A stretch of DNA of 64,000 bases from Nocardioides nitrophenolicus (GTDB lineage: Bacteria > Actinomycetota > Actinomycetes > Propionibacteriales > Nocardioidaceae): contig NZ_JAFBBY010000001.1 in the NCBI RefSeq assembly GCF_016907515.1, forward strand, positions 5,208,001-5,272,000, in the 5' to 3' direction. Made by a program: the position numbers and the translations under genes. This document shows, piece after piece, positions 9,978-18,249 of this stretch (positions within the stretch are counted from its first letter, which is position 1; each line of letters opens with the position of its first letter). Below the pieces are notes generated by a model. The model saw only the letters and a list, made by a program, of their open reading frames with translations. It had not been told where the DNA came from and did no database searches.

Positions 9978-10093
9978 CGCTGTAACACGTTGTCGGCTGC
10001 TCCTCACGACGCAGGTCGTCTGTAGCGGACCCGTACGGACCCCGTTTCGCGACGTCCCGGGCCCGGTAGGGCGGCGGACTCCGTGTTACAGCG
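9978..10093. repeat. 116-bp repeat with 12-bp inverted ends, copy 2
   Basis: Second copy, same orientation and same length as copy 1, starting 205 bases later; the 89 bases between copies are not repeated. The five differences include two in the loop of the ACGAC/GTCGT hairpin, whose arms are unchanged, and one that turns a stem pair into G:T. That pattern fits conservation of fold. The element ends 30 bases before the -35 box of the dimethylglycine operon, so it could affect transcription there. The rest of 9661-10122 shows no gene. Confidence 0.85.
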
Positions 10094-10123
10094 CGCCCCA
10101 AACTCGAGCGCCGATCCCGGGCA

Positions 10124-10193
10124 TTGACACCCGGCCGGGCGCGGGTGATTCTAGATCTGTCTCGTATGACGCATTCAGTTGCGCAATACGCAA
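10124..10193 (+). promoter_or_regulatory. Promoter and paired operator-like sites of the dimethylglycine operon
   Basis: TTGACA (10124-10129), 17 bases, then GATTCT (10147-10152). Downstream come CGTATGACGCA (10163-10173), which is the exact reverse complement of TGCGTCATACG at 2320-2330 before betB, and the palindrome TTGCGCAATACGCAA (10179-10193; arms TTGCG/CGCAA). The ribosome binding site AAGGAG follows at 10212. The shared layout with the bet promoter suggests control by one regulator. Confidence 0.6.
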
Positions 10194-10222
10194 CCCACCG
10201 ACTCACCTTCCAAGGAGTCCCC

Positions 10223-12745
10223 ATGGCCACCGTTCCCACCTCGGCCGGCGTCGTCGTGATCGGCGCGGGCATCGTCGGCAACAGCCTGGTGCACCACCTC
10301 GCGCGCCTGGGCTGGCGCGACATCGTGCAGATCGACAAGGGAGCGCTGCCCAACCCCGGCGGCTCCACCGGCCACGCGTCGAACTTCATCTTCCCGGTCG
10401 ACCACTCCCGCGAGATCACCGACCTCACCCTCGACTCGGTGCGGCAGTACCAGGAGATGGGCGTCTTCACGCAGTCCGGCGGCTTCGAGATCGCGCGCAC
10501 CGAGGAGCGGATGGAGGAGCTGCGCAGGCGCATGTCGAGCGCGAAGGCGTGGGGGATCGAGTCGGAGCTGGTGAGCCCGGAGTTCGTGAAGGAGAAGGTG
10601 CCCTTCATCGAGACCGACCAGTTCATCGGGGCGTTCTGGACGCCGAGCGTCGGCGTGGTCGACTCGCTGCGTGCCGGCACCATCATGCGGGAGGCGGCCC
10701 TCGCCACCGGCGAGCTGACCGTCGTGCCCACGGTCGAGGTGATCGGGATGGACACCGAGGAGGGCGCCGACGGCCACCGCAGGATCGTCCGCGTCCGCAC
10801 CGACGGCGGTGACATCGAGACCACCCACGTCGTGATCGCCGCCGGCGTGTGGAGCCCCAAGCTGGGCGACATGGCGGGCATCAGCATCCCGCTCACTCCG
10901 GCCGTGCACCAGATGATCAGCGTCGGCCCGTGCCCGCAGCTCGCCGAGCGGGAGGGCGAGATCTCCTTCCCGATCATCCGCGACATGGACACCTTCTGCT
11001 ACGAGCGCCAGCACGGCGCCGACATGGAGGTCGGTTCGTACGCCCACCGCGCGATCCTGCACGAGCCCGAGGACATCCCCTCGATCGAGCAGTCCAAGCT
11101 CTCGCCGACCGAGCTGCCGTTCACCTCCGAGGACTTCGACCCGCAGCTCGAGCAGGCCTACGAGCTGATGCCCGAGCTGCTCGGCGCCGAGGGTGCCGAG
11201 ATGCGCTACGCGATCAACGGCCTGCTGTCGCTGACCTGCGACGGCGCGCCCATCCTGGGCGAGAGCGAGGTCAAGGGACTGTGGACGGCGGCCGCGGTCT
11301 GGATCAAGGAGGGGCCGGGCGTCGGGCGTGCGGTCGCCGAGTGGATGACCCAGGGCTGGTCCGAGATCGACGTCCACCACAGCGACATCGCCCGCTTCCA
11401 CACCCACCAGATGCGCCGCGAGCACACCCGGCTACGCACCACCGAGTCGTTCATCAAGACCTACGGCATCGTGCACCCGGCCGAGCAGTACGAGTCGGAC
11501 CGCGACCAGCGGCTGGCCCCGATGCACGACGCCCAGGTCAAGCTCGGCGCCTTCTTCTTCGAGACCGCCGGCTGGGAGCGGCCGCACTGGTACGAGTCGA
11601 ACGCCCCGCTCCTGGAGGTGTACGGCGACGCGGTGATGCCGCGCGAGCACGAGTGGGACGCCCGCTGGTGGAGCCCGATCATCAACGCCGAGCACCTGCG
11701 CATGCGCGAGGCCGCCGGAGTGGTGGACCTGTCCGCGTTCGCGGTCTTCGACATCACCGGGCCCGGTGCGCTCGACACCGTGCAGCGCACCTGTGTCGCC
11801 CAGTGCGACGTCGCCGTCGGCAAGGTGATCTACACGCCGGTCCTCAACGCCCACGGTGGCTTCCTGTCCGACCTCACTGTGATGCGGCTGGGGGAGGACC
11901 GCTTCCGGGTGGTCACCGGCGGTGCGCACGGCATGGCCGACCGCAAGACGTTCAGCGACCAGATCACCGATCCCGCCACCACCCTGGCCGACGTCACCGA
12001 CCAGGTCTCCACGATCGGGCTGTGGGGGCCGCGCGCCCGCGACATCCTCGCGTCCCTGACCGGCGACGACGTGTCCGACGAGGGCTTCGGCTTCCTGACC
12101 TGTCGCGACATCACCGCTGCCGGCGTGCCGGTGCTCGCCTCGCGGATCTCGTACGTCGGCGAGCTGGGCTGGGAGCTCTACGTCGCCATGGACGACGCCG
12201 CCCGGCTGTGGGACGCGCTGCTCGAGGCGGGCCAGCCCCATGGCGCCGTGCCGGTCGGCATCGGCGTCTACGGCACCACCGGGAGGATCGAGAAGGGCTA
12301 CCGCGCCTACGGCTACGAGCTCGACTCGGAGCGCACCATCGTCGAGGCCGGCATGCAGCGCCCGAAGGTGAAGGCCGCCGACTTCGTCGGCAAGGCGGCC
12401 TATCTCGCCCAGCGCGACCAGGCGCCGGCCGCGGTGCTGTGCACGATGACGGTCGACGACCACACCTCGGCGTCGGGCATCAAGCGCTACATGCTGGGCG
12501 GTGAGCCGATCCTGACCCGCGACGGCGGCGCCCTCACCGACGGGCACGGGCATCACCCCTATGTGACCAGCGCGGGCTCCGCGCCCTCGCTCGGCAAGCA
12601 CGTGCTGCTGGCCTATCTCCCGCCCGACCAGGCGGTGCTCGGCAACCAGCTCGCGGTGTCCTACATGGAGGAGCTGTACCCGGTCACCGTCGCCTCGGTC
12701 GACGCCACGGCGCTGCTCGACCCGGGGAACGAGCGCATCCGATGA
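10223..12745 (+). CDS. Dimethylglycine/sarcosine-type dehydrogenase (FAD oxidoreductase fused to GcvT folate domain)
   Basis: 840 residues, matching the roughly 830 of Arthrobacter dimethylglycine oxidase. Domain order: DAO-type FAD domain (VVVIGAGIVGNSLVHHL at 10-26), an FAO_M segment, a GcvT aminomethyltransferase-like domain (from about 440) and its C-terminal barrel. His51 in GGSTGHA aligns with the histidine that covalently holds FAD in this family. GAFFFETAGWERPHW and YVGELGWELY are family motifs. The reaction removes an N-methyl group as formaldehyde equivalent, which the folate domain captures as 5,10-methylene-THF. ETF genes overlap its end, so it is probably a dehydrogenase using ETF rather than an oxidase using oxygen (inference). 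Start chosen for the AAGGAG 6 bases before the ATG. Confidence 0.88.
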   Translation: MATVPTSAGVVVIGAGIVGNSLVHHLARLGWRDIVQIDKGALPNPGGSTGHASNFIFPVDHSREITDLTLDSVRQYQEMGVFTQSGGFEIARTEERMEELRRRMSSAKAWGIESELVSPEFVKEKVPFIETDQFIGAFWTPSVGVVDSLRAGTIMREAALATGELTVVPTVEVIGMDTEEGADGHRRIVRVRTDGGDIETTHVVIAAGVWSPKLGDMAGISIPLTPAVHQMISVGPCPQLAEREGEISFPIIRDMDTFCYERQHGADMEVGSYAHRAILHEPEDIPSIEQSKLSPTELPFTSEDFDPQLEQAYELMPELLGAEGAEMRYAINGLLSLTCDGAPILGESEVKGLWTAAAVWIKEGPGVGRAVAEWMTQGWSEIDVHHSDIARFHTHQMRREHTRLRTTESFIKTYGIVHPAEQYESDRDQRLAPMHDAQVKLGAFFFETAGWERPHWYESNAPLLEVYGDAVMPREHEWDARWWSPIINAEHLRMREAAGVVDLSAFAVFDITGPGALDTVQRTCVAQCDVAVGKVIYTPVLNAHGGFLSDLTVMRLGEDRFRVVTGGAHGMADRKTFSDQITDPATTLADVTDQVSTIGLWGPRARDILASLTGDDVSDEGFGFLTCRDITAAGVPVLASRISYVGELGWELYVAMDDAARLWDALLEAGQPHGAVPVGIGVYGTTGRIEKGYRAYGYELDSERTIVEAGMQRPKVKAADFVGKAAYLAQRDQAPAAVLCTMTVDDHTSASGIKRYMLGGEPILTRDGGALTDGHGHHPYVTSAGSAPSLGKHVLLAYLPPDQAVLGNQLAVSYMEELYPVTVASVDATALLDPGNERIR

Positions 12746-13524
12746 GCGAGGCGCTCGACGTCCTGGTCTGCGTGAAGCGGGTCGTCGACTCCACGGGCGA
12801 GGTGGTGCTCACCGACGACGAGCAGTCGGTCGACGGGCGCTACGCCGGCTTCACGTTGAGCAACCACGAGGAGTGCGCGGTCGAGCTGGCGGTGCAGATC
12901 GCCACCGCGACGGGAGGCAGCGCCTCGGTGCTGACCCTGGGCGAGCCCGAGGCGGTCGACCAGCTGCGCTCGGCGCTCGCGGTGGGCTGTACCGCCGCGA
13001 CCCACGTCGAGGCCGACCCCGGCGGCTTCGGGCCGGCCGACGTGGCCCGCGAGATCGCGGCCGTGATCCGCGACCACGAGGCTGCCGGGCGGCCGCACGA
13101 CCTGGTGCTGCTCGGCAACGACGCCGCCGACACCGGCGACTTCCAGGTCGGGATCCGGCTCGCCTACGAGCTCGGCCGACCGGTGGTCAACGGGGCGGCG
13201 ACGATCGCGGTGGAGGACGGTCACGTCGTCGCCGGCGTCAAGGGGCCCGAGGGCAGGGAGACCTACCGGGTGCCGCTGCCCGCGGTGGTCACCGTGCTCG
13301 AGGGCGGCGTGGAGCCGCGCTATCCGACGGTCCCCGGGCGGATGAAGGCGAAGAAGGTCGAGATCGAGCGACGCGCGCCCAGCACCCAGCCGGTGGGCCC
13401 GAACCGGCGCCGGCTCCGGCTGCCTCCGCCGCAGCCGAGCGAGGTGCAGGTGCTCGGCAAGGGCGCCGACGCGGCCGCCGCGGTGGTCGACCTGTTCGAG
13501 CAGCTGGGAGTGGTGGCGCGATGA
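12742..13524 (+). CDS. etfB: Electron transfer flavoprotein beta subunit
   Basis: 260 residues, the normal EtfB length. It begins LDVLVCVKRVVDSTGEV, has the AMP-region motif (FTLSNHEECAVELAVQ), DLVLLGNDAADTGDFQVG and ends with a C-terminal arm (RYPTVPGRMKAKKVEIE). Such subunits pair with EtfA to carry electrons from flavin dehydrogenases to the ETF:quinone oxidoreductase. The ATG overlaps the stop of the dimethylglycine dehydrogenase gene (ATGA), and its own stop overlaps the etfA start, so the three are translated as a unit. This is most likely a dedicated paralogue, not the housekeeping fatty-acid ETF. Confidence 0.93.
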   Translation: MSEALDVLVCVKRVVDSTGEVVLTDDEQSVDGRYAGFTLSNHEECAVELAVQIATATGGSASVLTLGEPEAVDQLRSALAVGCTAATHVEADPGGFGPADVAREIAAVIRDHEAAGRPHDLVLLGNDAADTGDFQVGIRLAYELGRPVVNGAATIAVEDGHVVAGVKGPEGRETYRVPLPAVVTVLEGGVEPRYPTVPGRMKAKKVEIERRAPSTQPVGPNRRRLRLPPPQPSEVQVLGKGADAAAAVVDLFEQLGVVAR

Positions 13525-14510
13525 TCCTGGTCCTGGTCGAGACCGACGCGAGCGGCGCGGTCGAGGTGTCCCGCGAGACGCTGTCCTTCGCCCGCGACCT
13601 GTCCGCGTCGGGCGGCGGCGTACCCGTCGACGCGGTGGTCGTGGGCGAGCCGGCGTGCCCGGCGGGGGAGCTCGCGACCCAGCTGGCGGCGTACGGCGTG
13701 CGCGACGTGCACCACGCCACCGGCGACGCGTTCGGCTCCTACGGCGGCGCCGCCTGGGCGAGCGCCGTGCAGTCGGTGCGCGAGACCGCCGGCTCCGTGG
13801 TGGTGACCGCGGCGGGGACGCCCCGGGGGATGGAGGTGCTGGCCCACCTGGCCGCCCGCCTCGGCGTGGCGATGGCCGCCAACGTGGTGGCCTTCGACGG
13901 CCTGGCGCCGTTCACGGTGACCCGGCAGGTCGTCGGCGGCGCCGCGCTCGAGGACATGGTCCTGGGCGAGCGGCCGGCGATCTTCACCGTCGCCGGGCAT
14001 GCCGTCGAGGCGACGCCCGCAGCGAATCCGGGGGAGGGCCGCGTCGTCACGACGACGCCGGAGGTGGCGCCCGCCGACCTGGTGGCGCGCGTCGTGTCGG
14101 CCGAGCCCGCGCAGGAGGACCTCTCCGGCGGCCTGAAGTCGGCCCGCGTGGTGGTCGGCGCCGGTCGCGGCGCGGGCAGTGCCGACGGCTTCGGCGACCT
14201 GCTCGAGCTGGTCGACCTGCTCGACGGCGCGCTCGGTGTCTCGCGGGTGGTCACCAGCCTCGGCTGGCGCCCCCATCACGAGCAGGTCGGCCAGACGGGG
14301 AGCCGGATCTCGCCCGACCTGTACGTCGCCTGCGGCATCTCGGGTGCGATCCAGCACTGGGCGGGCTGCGCGAGCGCGAAGACGATCGTGGCGATCAACA
14401 CCGACCCGGACGCGCCGATGGTCGCCAAGGCCCACTACGCCGTGATCGGCGACCTGCACGAGATCGTGCCGGCGATCAACGAGGAGATCCGCCGCCGCCG
14501 GAGTGCTTAG
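13521..14510 (+). CDS. etfA: Electron transfer flavoprotein alpha subunit
   Basis: 329 residues starting at the ATG that overlaps etfB. The N-terminal half is the less conserved pseudo-symmetric domain. The C-terminal half carries the FAD-binding signature [19 protein letters not shown] followed by [18 protein letters not shown] and [20 protein letters not shown], typical of EtfA. It should bind FAD and shuttle electrons from the dimethylglycine dehydrogenase encoded two genes upstream. The stop codon overlaps the tail of the convergent TetR gene by 4 bases, leaving no room for a separate terminator. Confidence 0.93.
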   Translation: MILVLVETDASGAVEVSRETLSFARDLSASGGGVPVDAVVVGEPACPAGELATQLAAYGVRDVHHATGDAFGSYGGAAWASAVQSVRETAGSVVVTAAGTPRGMEVLAHLAARLGVAMAANVVAFDGLAPFTVTRQVVGGAALEDMVLGERPAIFTVAGHAVEATPAANPGEGRVVTTTPEVAPADLVARVVSAEPAQEDLSGGLKSARVVVGAGRGAGSADGFGDLLELVDLLDGALGVSRVVTSLGWRPHHEQVGQTGSRISPDLYVACGISGAIQHWAGCASAKTIVAINTDPDAPMVAKAHYAVIGDLHEIVPAINEEIRRRRSA

Positions 14511-15145
14511 TTCTTTGCGCTGCTCGGCAGGTCAGGCCGGGCCGGGATGACCCGGACTCCGGTGGCGGCGTAGGCATAGCTCGCCAGCTGCTGCTCGGCC
14601 CGCTCCAGGGTCAGCGAGGAGTTGTGGGCCAGCAGGTGCAGGCCGAAGGCGTCCTCGAGGGCCACGAAGTTGCGGGCGATGGCGTCGGCCTCGTCGGTGA
14701 GGGTGAACACCCCGGTGGCGCGGCCGACCTCGAGCACGGCGGTGTAGAGCGAGACCTCGCGGTCGAACAGCAGGGTCATCAGGGTGGCGTGCATGGGGCT
14801 GCGGCTGGCGCTCACCGAGATCTCGTCGAGCACCTGGCTGAGCAGCAGGTCCTCGCCGCGGGGCAGGCCCGAGTGCATGAGCCGGGCGAGCTTGTCGACG
14901 GGGGAGAGGTCGCCGGCGACCACCTGCTGGCGAGACCAGTAGTAGCGGTCGGTCGCGGCCTGGTGGGCCGCCTCGACCAGCCCGTCGAGGTCGGGGTAGT
15001 AGTACGCCACCAGGCGCGGCGAGATGCCGGCCTGCTCGGCGATGTTCTTCATGGTGACGCCGCTCAGGCCGTGCTCGGCGATCACCGTCAGGGTCGCGGC
15101 GATCAGGTGCTCGCGGCGGGCCGCCTGGTCCTTGCGTCGTGCCAT
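14507..15145 (-). CDS. TetR-family regulator divergent from the histamine operon
   Basis: About 212 residues from the ATG; an in-frame GTG lies 9 bases earlier. The N terminus is a TetR DNA-binding domain: RREHLIAATLTVIAEHGLSGVTMKNIAEQAG, with the recognition segment ISPRLVAYYYPDLDGLVEAAH. The remainder is the usual helical ligand domain with no recognisable sub-family. It is divergent from the aldehyde dehydrogenase - permease - histamine dehydrogenase operon, with about 100 bases between. An 18-bp perfect palindrome there overlaps the expected transcription start, so the protein probably represses that operon and is released by histamine or an imidazole product (inference). Confidence 0.9.
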   Translation of the reverse strand: MARRKDQAARREHLIAATLTVIAEHGLSGVTMKNIAEQAGISPRLVAYYYPDLDGLVEAAHQAATDRYYWSRQQVVAGDLSPVDKLARLMHSGLPRGEDLLLSQVLDEISVSASRSPMHATLMTLLFDREVSLYTAVLEVGRATGVFTLTDEADAIARNFVALEDAFGLHLLAHNSSLTLERAEQQLASYAYAATGVRVIPARPDLPSSAKN

Positions 15146-15185
15146 GGCGCCCACCGTAGCGCCCGGTCCTGATTCCGGACCGTCG

Positions 15186-15231
15186 TTGACAGCGATGGGT
15201 GACCCGGGTCATATTTGCGCTGAAGCGCAAA
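15186..15231 (+). promoter_or_regulatory. Promoter plus 18-bp palindromic operator of the histamine operon
   Basis: TTGACA (15186-15191), spacer of 17, TCATAT (15209-15214), near consensus for sigma70. The palindrome TTTGCGCTGAAGCGCAAA (15214-15231) has perfect 7-base arms with a 4-base centre. It starts at the last base of the -10 and covers the predicted start site, a classic repressor position. A strong ribosome binding site (AAGAAAGGA) follows before the GTG at 15245. The divergent TetR protein is the expected binder. Confidence 0.7.
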
Positions 15232-15244
15232 GAAAGGATCCCGC

Positions 15245-16729
15245 GTGCGCACTCACCAGGACTGGCTCGCCGAGGCCGCCAAGGTCGTCCTCCCGACCCG
15301 CCCCTTCGTCGGCGGCGGCTTCGTCGACGCCGGCACGGCGACCTTCGAGAACCGCAACCCGGCCACGGGCGCCCTGCTCGCCGAGGTCGCCGACGCCGGC
15401 GCCGAGGGCGTGGACCACGCCGTCCGCGCGGCCCGGGCCACCTTCGACTCCGGGGTCTGGAGCCGCGCGGGCGTGGCCTTCCGCCGTGCGCGGATGCTCC
15501 GCTTCGCGGACCTGCTCGCCGAGCATGCCGCGGAGCTCGCCGTGCTCGACTCGCTCGACATGGGCAAGCGGGTGGTCGACGCCCACGAGCTCGACCTGCC
15601 GTTCTCCGTCGACCTGTTCCGCTACTACGCCGAGGCGATCGACAAGGTCAACGACGAGGTCGCGCCGACCCCGCCGGGCACCACCGCCCTCGTCCGCCGG
15701 GTCCCGCTGGGCGTCGTCGGCGCGGTCGTGCCGTGGAACTACCCCGTCGACATGCTCGCCTGGAAGGTCGCCCCGGCGATGGCGGCCGGCAACAGCGTGG
15801 TCCTCAAGCCCGCCGAGCAGTCGCCCTCCTCGGCGCTGCGGATCGCCGAGCTCGCCGTCGAGGCCGGCATCCCCGAGGGCGTCCTCAACGTCGTGCCCGG
15901 ACTCGGCGAGACCACCGGTCGGGCGCTCGGCCTGCACCCGGACGTCGACGTCCTCGCGTTCACCGGCTCGACCGAGGTGGGCGCCTACTTCCTGCAGTAC
16001 GCCGGCCAGTCCAACCTCAAGCAGGTCTGGCTCGAGTGCGGCGGCAAGAGCCCCCACGTCGTCTTCGCGGACGCCGAGGACCTCGCCGCCACCGCGAAGC
16101 AGACCGCCTTCGGCATCTGGTTCAACCAGGGCGCCGTCTGCTCGGCGCACTCCCGCGTGCTCGTGCAGCGCGAGGTGCACGACGAGTTCGTCTCGCTCGT
16201 CGCGGCCGAGGCGGCGGCGTACGCGCCCGGCGACCCGCTCGACCCCGCCGCCGGCATGGGCGCGATCGTCTCGCCCGAGCAGACCGACCGGATCATGCGC
16301 TTCGTCGACGAGGCCCGGGGCTCCGGTGCCCGCCTGGTCACCGGTGGCGAGCGGGTCACCCGCGACGGCAGCGACTGCTACGTGCAGCCGACCGTGTTCG
16401 ACGGCGTCGACCCGGCGTCCACGCTCGCCCGCGAGGAGGTGTTCGGGCCGGTGCTCGCGATCACGCCCTTCGACACCGAGGACGAGGCGGTCGCGCTCGC
16501 CAACGGCACGGCGTACGGCCTCGCCGCGTCCGTCGCCACCAGCAGCCTCGGCCGGGCGCACCGCCTCGCCGATCGGATCCACGCGGGGACCGTCACGGTC
16601 AACGGGGTGGACGCCTTCAGCGCCTGGACCCCGTTCGGCGGGTTCAAGGGCTCCGGGTTCGGCCGCGACCTCTCGCTGCACGCCCTCGACAAGTACGTCG
16701 GTCTGAAGACCGTCTGGATCAACCACTGA
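15245..16729 (+). CDS. Aldehyde dehydrogenase, probably imidazole-4-acetaldehyde dehydrogenase
   Basis: 494 residues, GTG start with AAGAAAGGA. Core ALDH motifs: VPWNYPVDMLAWK, LKPAEQSP, FTGSTEVGAYFLQY, Glu264 in LECGGKSP, Cys299 in NQGAVCSAH, and FGGFKGSGFGRDLS. The closest general type is the aminoaldehyde/gamma-glutamyl-aminobutyraldehyde group. It is the first gene of an operon with a permease and a histamine dehydrogenase, whose product is imidazole acetaldehyde, so oxidation of that aldehyde to imidazole-4-acetate with NAD is the likely job. Family is certain; the substrate comes from context. Confidence 0.85.
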   Translation: MRTHQDWLAEAAKVVLPTRPFVGGGFVDAGTATFENRNPATGALLAEVADAGAEGVDHAVRAARATFDSGVWSRAGVAFRRARMLRFADLLAEHAAELAVLDSLDMGKRVVDAHELDLPFSVDLFRYYAEAIDKVNDEVAPTPPGTTALVRRVPLGVVGAVVPWNYPVDMLAWKVAPAMAAGNSVVLKPAEQSPSSALRIAELAVEAGIPEGVLNVVPGLGETTGRALGLHPDVDVLAFTGSTEVGAYFLQYAGQSNLKQVWLECGGKSPHVVFADAEDLAATAKQTAFGIWFNQGAVCSAHSRVLVQREVHDEFVSLVAAEAAAYAPGDPLDPAAGMGAIVSPEQTDRIMRFVDEARGSGARLVTGGERVTRDGSDCYVQPTVFDGVDPASTLAREEVFGPVLAITPFDTEDEAVALANGTAYGLAASVATSSLGRAHRLADRIHAGTVTVNGVDAFSAWTPFGGFKGSGFGRDLSLHALDKYVGLKTVWINH

Positions 16730-16746
16730 ACGACCAGGGGGTCATC

Positions 16747-18249
16747 GTGTCCAACCAGCCCACCGAGCTCGCCGCCGAGCAGCACGCCCTGCTGCACAAG
16801 TCGCTGCGACGCTTCGACATCGTCTTCCTGCTGATCGCCGCCGTCGTCGGCCTCGAAACCCTCGGCCAGGTCTCCGGGTACGGCGCCGAGGCGTTCACCT
16901 GGGCCCTCGTGCTCGCCGTATTCTTCCTGGTCCCCTACGGGCTGATCTTCGCCGAGACCGGCGCGGCCTTCAGCGAGGAGGGCGGTGCCTACACCTGGGT
17001 CCGCGACGCCTTCGGGCGGCCCGCGGCGGCCGTCGCCGCGATCCTGACCTGGATCACCCAGCCGGTCTGGGTCGGCGGGTCGATGGCCTTCCTCGCCGCG
17101 GAGACCGTCAGCAGCTACCTGACCCCCATCGAGCACGGCTCCCTCGGCGACTACGTGTTCAAGGTCGTCTTCATCTGGATCACCGTGCTCGCCGCGGTGG
17201 TGAGCCTGCAGAAGGGCAAGTGGCTGCCGACCAGCGGCGCCCTGCTCAAGGTCGGCCTGCTGGTGTTCTTCGTGCTGACCACCGTCGTCTACGCCATCCA
17301 GAACGGCGTCGTCGCCCTCCATCCGGGCGACTTCAGCCCCACCCTGCTCGGACTCTTCGGCTCGGTGCCGATCCTGCTCTTCGCCTACCTCGGCTTCGAG
17401 TCCTCCAACAGCGCCGCCGGAGAGATGGAGAACCCCGCCCGCGACGTCCCGGTCTCGATCCTCCGGTCCTGCGCGACCGCCGCCGCCTGCTACCTGGTGC
17501 CGATCATGGCGATCCTGCTCGTCGTACCGGCCGAGGACATCACGGGCATCGGCGGCCTCTTCGACGCCGTCGGCACGGTCTACTCAGTCTACGGCGGCGC
17601 GGCCGACGTGCTGCTCAAGCTCACCGCCGTCGTCTTCGTCTACATCCTGATGAGCCAGGGCGCGGCGTGGATGATCATCTCCGACCGCATGCAGGCGATG
17701 ACCGCGGCCGACGGCTCGTTCTTCGGCGGCTTCTTCGGCCGCTTCCACCCCGGCCTCGGCACCCCGGTCCGCGTCAACATGCTCTCCGGCGTCGTGTCCA
17801 CCACGTTCATGCTCGTCGCGATGCAGGTCACCGGCGACGGCGCGTCGATCTTCGGGGTGGTGCTGACCATCTCGATCTCGACCTTCCTGCTCAGCTACCT
17901 GCTCGTCATCCCGGCGGCGATCCGGCTGCGCACCCGCTACCCGGACAAGGAGCGCCCGTTCCGCGTACCCGTCTCGGACCGCCAGTTCGCCGTGCTCGGC
18001 TGGATCGCCTTCGCCTGGGTGCTGCTGGGGTCGTGGGTGGCCGTCTTCCCCGGCACCCTGGAGCGGCTGTTCGGCGAGGACTACCCGTTCGAGGAGTACT
18101 GGGGCGTCAGCCAGGCCACGTTCGAGGTCTTCACGCTCGGCACCCTGGCCTTCCTGCTCGCCCTCTGCGCCGTGGGCTACGCCCTCGGTGCCCCCGTGCG
18201 CGCCTCCGGTGCCACCATCACGCCCGACACCGAGGAGATCTCCCGATGA
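16747..18249 (+). CDS. APC-superfamily amino acid/amine permease, probable histamine transporter
   Basis: 500 residues with about 12 hydrophobic segments, the first being FDIVFLLIAAVVGLETLG. The APC features are FAETGAAFSEEGGAYTWVRDAFG near TM2-3 and LFAYLGFESSNSAAGEMENPARDVP around TM6. The GTG start follows CAGGGGG by 5 bases and lies 17 bases after the dehydrogenase stop; the end overlaps the next gene by 4 bases. Sitting between the two enzymes of histamine oxidation, it most likely imports histamine by a cation-coupled mechanism. Members of the family also carry glutamate, GABA, putrescine and ethanolamine, so the substrate is inferred. Confidence 0.85.
   Translation: MSNQPTELAAEQHALLHKSLRRFDIVFLLIAAVVGLETLGQVSGYGAEAFTWALVLAVFFLVPYGLIFAETGAAFSEEGGAYTWVRDAFGRPAAAVAAILTWITQPVWVGGSMAFLAAETVSSYLTPIEHGSLGDYVFKVVFIWITVLAAVVSLQKGKWLPTSGALLKVGLLVFFVLTTVVYAIQNGVVALHPGDFSPTLLGLFGSVPILLFAYLGFESSNSAAGEMENPARDVPVSILRSCATAAACYLVPIMAILLVVPAEDITGIGGLFDAVGTVYSVYGGAADVLLKLTAVVFVYILMSQGAAWMIISDRMQAMTAADGSFFGGFFGRFHPGLGTPVRVNMLSGVVSTTFMLVAMQVTGDGASIFGVVLTISISTFLLSYLLVIPAAIRLRTRYPDKERPFRVPVSDRQFAVLGWIAFAWVLLGSWVAVFPGTLERLFGEDYPFEEYWGVSQATFEVFTLGTLAFLLALCAVGYALGAPVRASGATITPDTEEISR

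Noticed and set aside
14507..15145. Naming the TetR protein BetI
   Set aside because: It adjoins the bet region but faces the histamine operon, and beyond the HTH it shows no BetI-specific sequence that I can recognise.
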